Source: Methylococcaceae bacterium UBA6146 (GTDB lineage: Bacteria > Pseudomonadota > Gammaproteobacteria > Methylococcales > Methylomonadaceae). Taken from it: a stretch of DNA of 64,000 nt. Shown here piece by piece: positions 1 through 8,422 of this stretch (position 1 is its first letter; each line of letters opens with the position of its first letter). The position numbers were made by a program, and so were the translations under genes. Below the pieces are notes generated by a model. It worked only from the letters and a program-made list of their open reading frames with translations, searched no databases and was not told the DNA's origin. The stretch is from positions 358,507 through 422,506 of the forward strand of contig DIUY01000011.1 in the NCBI GenBank assembly GCA_002422395.1, given 5' to 3'.

Positions 1-1952
1 AATAACGGTTCATCAAATCCCGTTTGAAACTTGCTCGCCACCACCATAATGCGGTAATCGTCTTGCTTAAAGCGGTCTTCAATCCGCTCACCGTTATTTA
101 GGCCATTAAGCTGATGTTCCCTAATTTCCTCGTTGGTTTCCCTATGTGTAAAATCCGAAAAAGCATACAACACCTTATAGTTGTATTGACCAGGATACGC
201 TTCCTGCTTTTCGGCAATTTTGGCTTTCAACAACTGGTAATACTTTAAGCCGGCAAGCCGTGATGACGCGACAATCATCGCTTTGGCTTTGCCATCAATT
301 AACGGTTTAACCTGCTCTTCAAAAGCGCGTAACATCACTTCGGCTTTATATCGAATCAAGCCATCATCTTCAAAAGCCACTTGCTTCAGTAATTTGCTAA
401 TAATGCCTTTAGGGTAGAGCTGCTCTTCTTCGGCATTTGGCACTAACGGAATATGTAAGTTATAAAGCGTTTCGTAGGAAATTATCTGTGCGGCAACATC
501 GACGATATAACCTTCGGCAATCGCTTCCGCTTCGCTGTAAGTGTCGAAAGCTTCGCCAAACAGCTTAACCGTGCCTGATGTCGGCGTGGCGGTAAAGGCA
601 ACAAATAACTGATTAGGCGCGTGTACCTGCAACACTTTTTTGATTTTTTCCAAACTGTCTTGGGCTTGTTCAATCAGTTCTTGCGAGCCTTCTTGAAACG
701 GCTGACGGATAGCACGGGCATTCTTGCCTTCCTGAGAGCGGTGCGCTTCATCAATCAAAAAAGCCACGCGCACGGCTTTTAATGTTTCATCGTCGCGTAA
801 TAACTCAAATATCCGTTGGAATTTCTGAATCGTAGTGACAATAATTGGCTTGCGTTGCTGGATCAGCGTTTTTAGCTCACTGGATTTATCCGCATAAGCC
901 ATTTGTGCGGCTAGATGATTAAAACAATCCAGTTCATCACGGACATTCTTATCCAAATTGGTACGATCCGTCAGGATAAACACCATATCCACCAACTTGA
1001 TAGAACTATCGGCTTTATATAGGCTGTGCAAGCGTTCGGCCAGCCAGCTTATCGTCAAGGTCTTGCCGGAACCCGCCGAATGGTTCACCAAATACTTTTT
1101 GCCGATTTGCCCGGTATCGGCAAAATAACCTTGAATATCAGCACTGAGCTTATCCACCAAACGCGATTGATGATAACGCGGAAATAAGCTGTAACTGGGC
1201 TTGTCGTCTTTTTCTGGAACATGAATCAAATAAAAGCTCAGGGCTTTTAATAAGTTTTCCTTAGCCAGCACATCCCGGTAAAAAAACTCAACCGGATATT
1301 CGCCTTCGGTTTGCGGCTCATTGGTTAGCCCGACGTTATACCAGCGGAAATTATTTTCCAGGCGCGGGCTGGTCGCCACTTTAATATCGGCGGTGTCCAT
1401 CGCCACATATAAAAACGGCAGGCGGAAAATGTTATCGTCATGATTACGGTCATTAAACTGCTTGACGGCATCATGCACGGTTTGATTTTTTTCGTGTTTA
1501 AGTTCAATAACGATGATGGGCAAACCGTTTAGGAACAATACCAAATCAGGGCGTTTACGATCTTCATTAACCAATTCCGGTTTAAGCTGAATCCGGTTTT
1601 GCAACCAGTGTTGATTGGCGATACTCTCGCTGGAACGCGGCTTGGGATAAAACAACTGGAAATGCTCGCCGCGCACCTTCAAGCCATTGCGGATAATCAA
1701 CCACAACGGCTGATAAGCTAATGCGGCTTTTAACGCCTTAATGATTTCGTCAGAGCTGTCCGAACCGTAATTGATTTGTAATCGCGCCAAAGTTTCAGTC
1801 TGAGTGGCTTTAATGAATGCCAACAACAAATCTTCGGCGATATAGAATTCCTTATCTGAAATGTCCTCGGACTCCAGTAGCGTGTAACCGTGCCGGGATT
1901 GCAGATAATTGACCAGATGGTTTTGAAATTGCGCTTCGGGGCGATAGCTCAT
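1..1952 (-). CDS. hsdR: Type I restriction enzyme R subunit HsdR (partial, 3' end outside window)
   Basis: This is the endonuclease and DNA-translocase subunit that, with HsdM and HsdS, cuts unmodified DNA away from the target. The reading frame runs open from ATG at 1952 to the left edge, so only about the first 650 residues are present. An N-terminal PD-(D/E)xK nuclease is visible (D136, E150, K152 in VIELK), followed by a superfamily 2 motor: Walker A HSAGSGKT with K297, the DEAH box at 401-404, the TATPT motif, and VVASKFQTGFDEP near the edge. It is the last visible gene of the minus-strand hsdM-hsdS operon, starting 25 bp after the stop of a 52-aa gene. No frame break was seen in the visible part. 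Confidence 0.95.
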   Translation of the reverse strand, partial: MSYRPEAQFQNHLVNYLQSRHGYTLLESEDISDKEFYIAEDLLLAFIKATQTETLARLQINYGSDSSDEIIKALKAALAYQPLWLIIRNGLKVRGEHFQLFYPKPRSSESIANQHWLQNRIQLKPELVNEDRKRPDLVLFLNGLPIIVIELKHEKNQTVHDAVKQFNDRNHDDNIFRLPFLYVAMDTADIKVATSPRLENNFRWYNVGLTNEPQTEGEYPVEFFYRDVLAKENLLKALSFYLIHVPEKDDKPSYSLFPRYHQSRLVDKLSADIQGYFADTGQIGKKYLVNHSAGSGKTLTISWLAERLHSLYKADSSIKLVDMVFILTDRTNLDKNVRDELDCFNHLAAQMAYADKSSELKTLIQQRKPIIVTTIQKFQRIFELLRDDETLKAVRVAFLIDEAHRSQEGKNARAIRQPFQEGSQELIEQAQDSLEKIKKVLQVHAPNQLFVAFTATPTSGTVKLFGEAFDTYSEAEAIAEGYIVDVAAQIISYETLYNLHIPLVPNAEEEQLYPKGIISKLLKQVAFEDDGLIRYKAEVMLRAFEEQVKPLIDGKAKAMIVASSRLAGLKYYQLLKAKIAEKQEAYPGQYNYKVLYAFSDFTHRETNEEIREHQLNGLNNGERIEDRFKQDDYRIMVVASKFQTGFDEPL

Positions 1953-1977
1953 AGGCTTAATGGGGTTGTTGATTTCA

Positions 1978-2136
1978 TTAATGGTTTAGCCACTGTTTAT
2001 CTTCTTCATCCAACACTAAGGCCACTTTAGGGCTACCCGCCAAGAGGTCTTCTAAGCGGATTACTGGATTGGGGATATTGTCCGTATGCTCCGAATCTGC
2101 CTGTAAAGGCATGGTTTTTACAATGGCTTCAGTCAT
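1978..2136 (-). CDS. Small hypothetical protein, 52 aa
   Basis: This short gene starts with an ATG that overlaps the TGA of the preceding PIN remnant (TGATG) and ends 25 bp before hsdR, so it is probably translationally coupled in the same operon. The product begins MTEAIVKTMPLQ and is acidic towards its end (LDEEDKQW). It has no membrane segment or recognisable catalytic motif. Size and position suggest an antitoxin-like or accessory protein, but I do not recognise the family. It is supported only by the clean overlap and protein-like composition. Confidence 0.5.
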   Translation of the reverse strand: MTEAIVKTMPLQADSEHTDNIPNPVIRLEDLLAGSPKVALVLDEEDKQWLNH

Positions 2137-2302
2137 CAATTGGCCTCAAATTCATGCAATTGTTGTTTAATTTTATCCCAAGGCAAACGCCGCCCTTTTG
2201 CTTTCATTTTGTTTCAAACGGCAAGTTAAACAGCTCGGTGATTAAACCGCCGTCTTCCAAATCAATCAGGATATTGGCGTCGCTAATGAGTAACTGGCTC
2301 AA
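2136..2302 (-). pseudogene. PIN-domain toxin remnant with internal deletion
   Basis: The minus strand encodes, from a TTG at 2302, a peptide starting MSQLLISDANILIDLEDGG, which is the usual PIN-toxin N terminus with its first catalytic aspartate. After about 32 residues it meets a stop at 2204-2206. In the next frame a second piece (from 2207: MKAKGRRLPWDKIKQQL) looks like the C-terminal tail of the same family. The middle, with the other acidic residues, is missing, so the gene appears to have lost about 90 residues and shifted frame. It begins inside the last codons of the XRE-ImmA gene, the usual overlap of such pairs. The assignment of both ends to one PIN gene is an inference. Confidence 0.6.
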
Positions 2303-3353
2303 GACTTTCTAACATCCGTTGTTGGTGAAACTTAGCCACGGGCAAGCCCAATAATTCAGCCGCCTTGGATTCGGTGAAATAATCTTCCGCCAATGCCCGA
2401 AAAACCAATTGCTTGAATAAAAGGGTTTGCTCGGAAGGGTATTGCTGATTAGGTTCCCGTGTCCGCCAGCCCTTGATGCTAAACAGCTTATAAATACTTT
2501 GAAACGTTGCCTGGGCAATAATGCCAGCCTGCAAAGCACGAAATAAAACGCCCTGCATACTTAAGCCAAACTCATGTTTCAGCATGTACAGCTCGTTTAT
2601 TTCAAGCCGATGACGGTTTTTACCTAAATGTTCAATGAGTGTTTGTTTCGGCAATAAAAACGCGCCGGCAAAGCGGTTGCAAAGTTTTTCTTCATCGTCC
2701 AACAACGATTCAGCCAAACGGCCTTTTAACAGCAAATGCCCCAACTCATGCGCTAAAGTAAAACGCTGGCGGTCGCCGATCCAGTTTGCGCCAACCACAA
2801 TCAAAGGCATGTCGTTAATCTTACCCGCCAAGCCATCAAATTTTTGTCCGCTGTCCACGGTGCTGCTAATCACCATAATGCCTTGTGATTCCAAGGTATC
2901 AATCAGTTCGGGAATACAGCTTAAGCCCAGTTGCCAAGAGGCGCGGACGGTTTCCGCCACGGCTTCAATTTGTTCGGAATCACTGATGTGCTCAGGCAAG
3001 CCGTCAGGTAAAGCAAAGGGCTGGATAGGCGATTGCGGATATAAGCTTAACAACTCATGCCAGCGTTCGGCCTGGTCGAAAATATCCGCCTGAATTTTAG
3101 CTAGGCTTTTTTGCGGCAAGGTGCTTTTTTTGCGGTATTCAATGCCGTCAATTTTTAGGGTTTGCGGGCGGAAAAAATACTCCGTGCGCACGCCTAAAAT
3201 TTTTGCCAATTTAATCAATTGCGCGGATGACGGCTTTTGCAGTTCTTTTTCAAACTTGCTGACTGTGGTGTGGCTTAACTCCGCCTGTTCAGCGACTGTC
3301 CGCAATGCCAAACCCGCCGCCTTCCGTGCGCGTAGTAAGCGTTCGCCAATCAT
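2283..3353 (-). CDS. XRE family regulator with ImmA/IrrE metallopeptidase domain
   Basis: 356 aa. Residues about 5-60 form a helix-turn-helix of the XRE/Cro type (RTVAEQAELSHTTVSKFEKE). Residues about 130-260 form an ImmA/IrrE (COG2856) domain with the zinc-binding HELGH at 202-206. Such proteins act as antitoxins or as peptidases that cleave repressors, and they often precede a PIN or PIN-like toxin; here that toxin is broken just downstream. It lies between hsdS and hsdR on the same strand, separated from hsdS by a palindromic repeat. The start chosen gives a complete HTH. Its target is unknown. Confidence 0.85.
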   Translation of the reverse strand: MIGERLLRARKAAGLALRTVAEQAELSHTTVSKFEKELQKPSSAQLIKLAKILGVRTEYFFRPQTLKIDGIEYRKKSTLPQKSLAKIQADIFDQAERWHELLSLYPQSPIQPFALPDGLPEHISDSEQIEAVAETVRASWQLGLSCIPELIDTLESQGIMVISSTVDSGQKFDGLAGKINDMPLIVVGANWIGDRQRFTLAHELGHLLLKGRLAESLLDDEEKLCNRFAGAFLLPKQTLIEHLGKNRHRLEINELYMLKHEFGLSMQGVLFRALQAGIIAQATFQSIYKLFSIKGWRTREPNQQYPSEQTLLFKQLVFRALAEDYFTESKAAELLGLPVAKFHQQRMLESLEPVTH

Positions 3354-3438
3354 AAAAAAAGCCCTGTTAGGTTTACAAAATTAAAATTATATTAGATTAA
3401 TGTAAACCTTTTTTGACCTTTAAACCAGCTTTAAAGCA

Positions 3439-3517
3439 GTAGGTTGGGTTAGCGTTAGCGTAACCCAACATGTTGCCTGGCTTCGTTGGGTTACGGCTAT
3501 CGCCTAACCCAACCTAC
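3439..3517. repeat. Palindromic dispersed repeat (nested inverted arms)
   Basis: Outer arms GTAGGTTGGGTTAGCG (from 3439) and CCTAACCCAACCTAC (to 3517) are complementary. A second inner pair (CGTAACCCAAC and GTTGGGTTACG) lies between them, giving a double hairpin. The last bases supply the TAG stop of hsdS, so the repeat has entered or formed at the very end of that gene. Repeats of this look are known as dispersed palindromes in several proteobacteria; only one copy is seen here. Confidence 0.8.
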
Positions 3518-4776
3518 AACATATTGATTCTTTTTTTGCCTGTCACGCATTCATAAATGAGTGATTTTTTATAGGCTTCCAAGGTGCTGATTTGTTGGTT
3601 TAGGTTGGCTTTTAGGGCGGTTAGGCGTTGGGTTTCTTGGTCTAGGTGGTCAATGATGCGTTGTTGTTCTTTGCTGGACGGCAAACAAACAGGCAATAAC
3701 GCTAATTGCTTGGGATAATTGACGCGGGGCATTTTTGCCCCATAACTCATAGCGGTACAAACTTTTATAAACCCGTCAGAAGCTATGAAATAAAGCAAAA
3801 ATTTAGACTCAATTTTTTCTGGTTTAAATGCCAGTATCTCGCCTGTGCATTTGCCGTCAAAAGTCGCCAAATGATATTTTTGTAAGTACGGCCTAAGTTT
3901 GCCAAAAAGCACATCCTCTTTGAAAAACTTTATAACGGCACTTCCAACGTTTGTAGTATTCCGTACCGATAACAAACGCCCTGTTCCTTGTTCTAAATCT
4001 TCAAGTTCCAAATAGTCTTCAATTTCACTTTTTTCTGTAGATTTTTCATCCCGCAAACTAACTATGTCCTTTAGCCTATCCAACCGCCACCCTTGCGGAA
4101 TCTCTCCCAACCATTCCACGCCTGAATCAACCAACGGCGCGGAAGCATCCAAGCCTTTAGTCACCGCGTGATAAATAACTGACTGGCGCAAGGCATCAAG
4201 GGTTTTTATTTGTTGCTGTTTGATAGCGATAATCGCATCCAGCTTGCCGCATTGCTGATCTAAATATTCGGTAATGGCTTGTTGTTCTTGGGTACACGGC
4301 AAACAAACAGGCAATAACGCTAATTGCTTGGGATAATTGACGCGGGGCATTTTTGCCCCATAACTCATAGCGGTACAAACTTTTATAAACCCGTCAGAAG
4401 CTATGAAATAAAGCAAAAATTTAGGCTCAATTTTTTCAGGCTGAAAAGCCAATATCTCGCCCGTGCATTTACCGTCGAAAGTGGCTAAATGATATTTCCT
4501 TAAGTACGGTCTAAGTTTGCCGAAAAGCACATCACCTTTGTAAAATTTCATTACAGCGCTTTCAACATTTGCGGTGCTTCGTATCGATAATAAACGCCCC
4601 GTTCCTTGTTCTAAATCTTCAAGCTCTAAATAGTCTTCAATTTCGCTTTTTTCTGTCGATTTTTCATCGCGCAAGCTAACAATGTCTTTTAGACGATCAA
4701 GCCGCCAACCCTGCGGAATCACCCCAATCCACTCAACCCCGCTATCTTGCATTTTTTCCTTATCCATCAATGTCAT
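3514..4776 (-). CDS. hsdS: Type I restriction specificity subunit HsdS with duplicated recognition domains
   Basis: 420 aa, normal length for HsdS. It holds two target-recognition domains, each starting DSGVEW(I/L)G.IPQGWRL and ending ...ALLPVCLP, followed by coiled-coil spacer helices (for example EQQAITEYLDQQ...LDALRQSV and EQQRIIDHLDQE...LEAYKKSL). Aligning the two domains over about 150 residues I count 12 differences, about 92% identity. The DNA of their C-terminal parts is identical over more than 100 bp. Normally the two domains differ and read different half-sites, so this protein should read the same half-site twice in inverted orientation. It is co-directional with hsdM and follows the PIN/partner pair by 2 bp. 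Its stop codon lies in a palindromic repeat. Confidence 0.95.
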   Translation of the reverse strand: MTLMDKEKMQDSGVEWIGVIPQGWRLDRLKDIVSLRDEKSTEKSEIEDYLELEDLEQGTGRLLSIRSTANVESAVMKFYKGDVLFGKLRPYLRKYHLATFDGKCTGEILAFQPEKIEPKFLLYFIASDGFIKVCTAMSYGAKMPRVNYPKQLALLPVCLPCTQEQQAITEYLDQQCGKLDAIIAIKQQQIKTLDALRQSVIYHAVTKGLDASAPLVDSGVEWLGEIPQGWRLDRLKDIVSLRDEKSTEKSEIEDYLELEDLEQGTGRLLSVRNTTNVGSAVIKFFKEDVLFGKLRPYLQKYHLATFDGKCTGEILAFKPEKIESKFLLYFIASDGFIKVCTAMSYGAKMPRVNYPKQLALLPVCLPSSKEQQRIIDHLDQETQRLTALKANLNQQISTLEAYKKSLIYECVTGKKRINML

Positions 4777-4778
4777 GC

Positions 4779-4976
4779 CTAGGAGTTCTCCCAGGCTTTC
4801 CGCGCTTTTTCAGATAAGGATTCAACCGTTTCATCCGTCCAGAGGTTTTTTTGCCATTCGGTATAATCGAATTTATCGCGTTTAATCAGCATGATAAATC
4901 GCTCGGCATCAACCATGCCCAAGGTGGAAAAAATGGATTTAAAGCCGGTGTTGATAATTTCGCTATCGGTTTTCAT
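4779..4976 (-). CDS. Small putative antitoxin partner of PIN toxin
   Basis: 65 aa, hydrophilic, beginning MKTDSEIINTGFKSIFSTLG and ending with an acidic, helical tail (DETVESLSEKARKAWENS). It starts 2 bp after the stop of the PIN gene and ends 2 bp before hsdS. Small proteins of this look are repeatedly found beside PIN-domain proteins, which suggests an antitoxin; no DNA-binding motif is obvious. The toxin-first order is the reverse of most type II pairs. Confidence 0.6.
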   Translation of the reverse strand: MKTDSEIINTGFKSIFSTLGMVDAERFIMLIKRDKFDYTEWQKNLWTDETVESLSEKARKAWENS

Positions 4977-4978
4977 GC

Positions 4979-5410
4979 TTAGCAGTCCTCTTCTATAAAT
5001 CTTAAAGGATTGATGACTTTAAGTTCGCCAATCTCGGCGGCTTTTTTAATTAACTGTTTATCCGTGGTCAGGAAAAAATCGGCGTTTGCTTTCACCGCGC
5101 AAGCACAATGCAGTGCGTCTTTAACATGCAAACCGAATGCTTGATAACGTTTGGCGTTCACTATAATGTCGTCCGTTGGCGAAATCCAATGCCTGGACAG
5201 GCTTTTCCATTTGGCTATTTCCTGTTTGTGGGCAATATACGGATTTTGGTCATTTTCAAACTGCAAAATGTACGACCAAACCAATTGATGCTTCCCATCT
5301 AAAATTTGCTCTTGAATGTAGAGTTTGGCTTGGGTTTCCAGATAAATAAGGGAATGCGATTGTTCGTCATAAGGCCGGTTAAAGCAGCAATTATCAAGAT
5401 ATAGCAACAT
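4979..5410 (-). CDS. PIN-domain ribonuclease, putative toxin
   Basis: 143 aa, standard PIN length. Acidic residues expected for the metal site are present: D6 (MLLYLDNCCFNRP), E52, D98 in KDALHCACA, and D117 in FLTTDKQL. PIN toxins cleave RNA, often tRNA or mRNA, when freed from their antitoxin. The gene sits 6 bp downstream of hsdM and 2 bp upstream of its small partner, inside a restriction operon, so it may act as a guard or simply stabilise the island. The target RNA cannot be read from the sequence. Confidence 0.8.
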   Translation of the reverse strand: MLLYLDNCCFNRPYDEQSHSLIYLETQAKLYIQEQILDGKHQLVWSYILQFENDQNPYIAHKQEIAKWKSLSRHWISPTDDIIVNAKRYQAFGLHVKDALHCACAVKANADFFLTTDKQLIKKAAEIGELKVINPLRFIEEDC

Positions 5411-5416
5411 TGTTGG

Positions 5417-7453
5417 TCAATCCTCCAAACTTTTCAACAAACTCACCGCTTCCTGTTCCAATGCCCAAAAGTCGGCTAATAAGTCGGCGGTGGTTTTGGG
5501 GGCTTGGTAGCGATAAAAATATTTGTTGGGCAATATTTCATAGCCCAGTTGCGGGCTGTCTTGCCAGCGGATGATAGGCTTGGCGATTTCGCGTTCCAAA
5601 AAGGCTTGAATATCCTCGCCGTGCGGGATGTATTCGTTATCCTGCACGTAATGGCGGTGGCGGTATTGCACATCGGACACGCTCAAGCCATTGATAAAGG
5701 TTTTTTCAGCGGCGGCTTGGTCTTTGCCGTTAAGTCCGGCCAGGGCTAGGTTGAGTTCATCCTTAAACAAAGCTTTAACGGCCTTGCGGTAAACGGTGTC
5801 GAAAATGTCGCTGGCCTGTAAGTTCAAGGTGAGCGGCTTTTGCTGTTTGCCGTCGCTTACCGTCAGGTTAAACACTAACTCGCTGTCGTAAAAAGCTTGT
5901 TCTTTTTTGATAACAGCGGGGGTTAAAGCTTTTTCGTAAGGCTCGGTGATAAACGCGGGTTGGTCGTTTTCGTCGGTTTGCCAGAACACCACGCTGACTT
6001 TGTGATAGGCAAAATCCGAGGGTTTGAACAGTTTGATTTTGGCATCGTCTACGCTTTGCCAGTGGTTTTGGTAAGCATCTTTTACCCACTGGCGGTGGCT
6101 GTCAGTCATGCGGTTGCGTTTGTTGCCGAAAGATTTGGGTTCTTTTTCGTATTGTTCGCGGGCGTCAATGATTTTGACCTGGTTTTTATGGCTGTCGGGT
6201 TTGTTGTTGCTCAATAGCCAGATGTAGGTGTAAATGCCGGTGTTGTAAAAAAGCTGGTCGGGCAGCATAACGATGGCATCCAGCCAGTCGTTTTCGATGA
6301 TCCAGCGTCTGATCTCGCTTTCCCCTGAGCCGCAATCGCCGTTGCTTAACGGTGAACCGTTAAAGACGATAGCTATTTTACTGCCGCCTTGGTCAACGGG
6401 CTTCATTTTGGCGAGCATGGTTTGCAGGAACAATAACGCGCCGTCATTGCTGCGCGGCATTCCGGCTTGGTAGCGGGTGCTGCTGAATTTTTCGGCTTGG
6501 CTTTTGTAATCGCTCCAGGTTACGCCGAACGGCGGATTGCTGAGCATGTAATCAAAGTGGTCTTCGTCTTTACTCAGTTGGTCGCCTTTGTCGTCGCGGT
6601 TTTCATTGAACGGAATTAAGGAATTGCCCAGATAAATAAAGCTGCGGTCATCTTTTAACAGCATTTCCGCCTGGCAAATGGCGAAGTTGTGCGGTTGCAG
6701 TTCTTGGCCGTACAAGGTGATGAGATTTTCGGCGGCAAGCCTTTTTTGCGGGTCGTTGATCTGGCCGAGCAAGTGGGTTTTGGCGACCGACAACATGCCG
6801 CCCGTTCCACAAGCGGGGTCATAAATGGCAAGGCTTTGTAAATCTTGGCTAAATTTGATGTCCAGCAATTCGACCATCAGGCGGATGACTTCACGCGGGG
6901 TGAAATGCTCCCCGGCCTCTTCGCCGCTTTGCTCTGAAAACCGCCGTAGCAGTTCTTCGTAAACATAACCCATTTCCAAATTGGACAGCCGCTCCAGGCT
7001 TAAGTCTTGGCTGGCGTATTGTTCGACGATGGTGTTCAGCCGCCCGCTTTTTTTCAGTTTGCCCAAGGTTTCCCGAAAATTGAAGTGGTCGATGATGCTT
7101 TCTATGTTGGGCGAGAAGGCTTTTAAGTAGTCGCGGAAGTTGTCTTCTAACAGTTGCGGGGCTTCTTTGTATAGCTTGTCTAATGTCCAGTCGCTGGCAT
7201 TCCAAAACCGGAAGCGTTTTTCGGCTTTTTTCAGGCGTTCTTGAATTTGTTCTTTAGTGTCATTGGGGAATTTTTGCTCGATATTGGCTTTTTCTTGCTC
7301 GCGCCAAGTTTCCAATACGCATTCAATCCGGCGGATGGTAATCATCGGCAAGACGATGTTTTGATAGTCGTAGGCTTTAAATTTGCCACGTAAACTTTCG
7401 GCGGATTTCCAAATTTCTTGGGCTAGGTTATTGAGCTTTTCTTTGTTGAGCAT
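5417..7453 (-). CDS. hsdM: Type I restriction-modification methyltransferase HsdM
   Basis: 678 aa N6-adenine methyltransferase, the modification subunit that works with HsdS and supplies the methyl-protecting activity. The HsdM N-terminal helical domain covers about residues 8-150. SAM-binding motif I is DPACGTGG (D212-G219) and catalytic motif IV is NPPF (306-309), in the order of the gamma class. It is the first gene of the minus-strand R-M operon, followed at 6 bp by the PIN toxin. It is longer than the common 500-550 aa form, with an extended C-terminal region from about residue 480. Confidence 0.96.
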   Translation of the reverse strand: MLNKEKLNNLAQEIWKSAESLRGKFKAYDYQNIVLPMITIRRIECVLETWREQEKANIEQKFPNDTKEQIQERLKKAEKRFRFWNASDWTLDKLYKEAPQLLEDNFRDYLKAFSPNIESIIDHFNFRETLGKLKKSGRLNTIVEQYASQDLSLERLSNLEMGYVYEELLRRFSEQSGEEAGEHFTPREVIRLMVELLDIKFSQDLQSLAIYDPACGTGGMLSVAKTHLLGQINDPQKRLAAENLITLYGQELQPHNFAICQAEMLLKDDRSFIYLGNSLIPFNENRDDKGDQLSKDEDHFDYMLSNPPFGVTWSDYKSQAEKFSSTRYQAGMPRSNDGALLFLQTMLAKMKPVDQGGSKIAIVFNGSPLSNGDCGSGESEIRRWIIENDWLDAIVMLPDQLFYNTGIYTYIWLLSNNKPDSHKNQVKIIDAREQYEKEPKSFGNKRNRMTDSHRQWVKDAYQNHWQSVDDAKIKLFKPSDFAYHKVSVVFWQTDENDQPAFITEPYEKALTPAVIKKEQAFYDSELVFNLTVSDGKQQKPLTLNLQASDIFDTVYRKAVKALFKDELNLALAGLNGKDQAAAEKTFINGLSVSDVQYRHRHYVQDNEYIPHGEDIQAFLEREIAKPIIRWQDSPQLGYEILPNKYFYRYQAPKTTADLLADFWALEQEAVSLLKSLED

Positions 7454-7653
7454 GTTTAGGTTATTACAAGGGGCTGTAGTACAAAAACCGGCAATTCTAC
7501 CGTTTTAGTGAGGGTGGATTAGGCTTTTTACAAAACAAAACCATTCTATGTCCCGAGCGGGCAGGTTTTCGGTTTTTTTTAACTTAGAGCCTACTCTTGT
7601 ATTTGATATTAATCGTCCCATAAGCTTTAACTGTTTACTCAAAAGTTTTAGGG

Positions 7654-7941
7654 CTACGACTGCCCGGCCAAAAAGACTTCGCAATCGGTCAGGTTTTTTT
7701 CCAGCGGGACGGAAACGCCGGTTTGGCGGGTGTGTTCGGCAAGGACGGAAAACGGCTGGGTGAGGTGGCGCTGCAACTGCTGGCCTGGTCGCGGGACAGG
7801 ATGACGGTGGTGTCCAGATGGTTGAGTATCGCGCCGTCGCGGGTGGACAGGATGCGGTCTTCCAGTTCGGCGACTTCGGTGGTCAAGGTGGGTTGGTAGC
7901 CCACCGTTGCGGGCATGCGCCCCAGCAAGCTGGAAATTTCA
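7654..7941 (-). pseudogene. atpD: Remnant of an ATP synthase beta subunit gene (N-type-ATPase-like)
   Basis: The minus strand encodes LLGRMPATVGYQPTL, a diagnostic stretch of F1 beta subunits. This is followed by an incomplete stretch to HLDTTVILSRDQA and then, in another frame, LQRHLTQPFSVLAEHT...VSVPLEKNLTDC, the normal C-terminal end of the subunit. The segments between are missing, so there are at least two deletions and a frame change, and the N-terminal two thirds of the gene is absent. The end coincides with a fragment of the palindromic repeat seen near 10.3 kb (GCAGTCGTAGCC), suggesting rearrangement there. The similarity to the N-ATPase branch is from memory. Confidence 0.7.
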
Positions 7942-8421
7942 CTTATAAAGTTCAGCGCTGCCGTCCATATTCCCTGTCTCGCCATATAGCAACGGCCTGC
8001 CCTGATTGAGCTTTGCGCCGGTGATAACCTTACAGACAGCAATTTTATGGTCGCCCGCATCGGCGTAGTGGCTCACTTGGCAGTCAAAATACGCCAAACT
8101 TTCAGAGAGGATCGGGGCGCCCGTCGTGTCGGTCTGCCAAGCAAACCCCGCCATTTTGTCGGTTAACCCAGCACGGCCAAAATGTTCGGCGAGGGCGTGT
8201 TGGTGATGGCCCAACACATTCACCGAACAAACGCCGCCCGCCTGCATGAGCTGGTAAGAATAATGTACGGGGTTGATGCTGATGGCCAGCAAGGGCGGCT
8301 GGAAAGAGGCTTGCATGACCCAGGCGGCGGTGAACGCGTTGCGCCGCTCGCCCGCGCAAACGCCAATCACATAGACGCCATGGCTTAGATGGTTAAATAG
8401 CCGTTCAGGGTTGTTTGGCAT
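7939..8421 (-). CDS. Flavin reductase-like FMN-binding protein
   Basis: 160 aa, a single flavin-reductase-like domain (split barrel) that binds FMN and usually reduces it with NAD(P)H for a partner oxygenase or other flavoenzyme. Recognisable family stretches are LSHGVYVIGV, NAFTAAWVMQASFQPPLLAISI, SVNVLG and, near the end, PLLYGETGNM. It begins 1 bp after nadC ends on the same strand, so the two are probably co-transcribed. Its last codons abut the atpD remnant. The physiological partner is not evident. Confidence 0.85.
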   Translation of the reverse strand: MPNNPERLFNHLSHGVYVIGVCAGERRNAFTAAWVMQASFQPPLLAISINPVHYSYQLMQAGGVCSVNVLGHHQHALAEHFGRAGLTDKMAGFAWQTDTTGAPILSESLAYFDCQVSHYADAGDHKIAVCKVITGAKLNQGRPLLYGETGNMDGSAELYK

Positions 8422-8422
8422 G

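Noticed and set aside
3439..3517. CRISPR-like repeat
   Set aside because: Only one palindromic unit with no spaced direct repeats; no CRISPR array was found anywhere in the window.
7689..8060. 123-codon minus-strand frame overlapping the flavin reductase
   Set aside because: Its second half is the atpD remnant read in one frame; the first half is the wrong frame of the flavin reductase gene.
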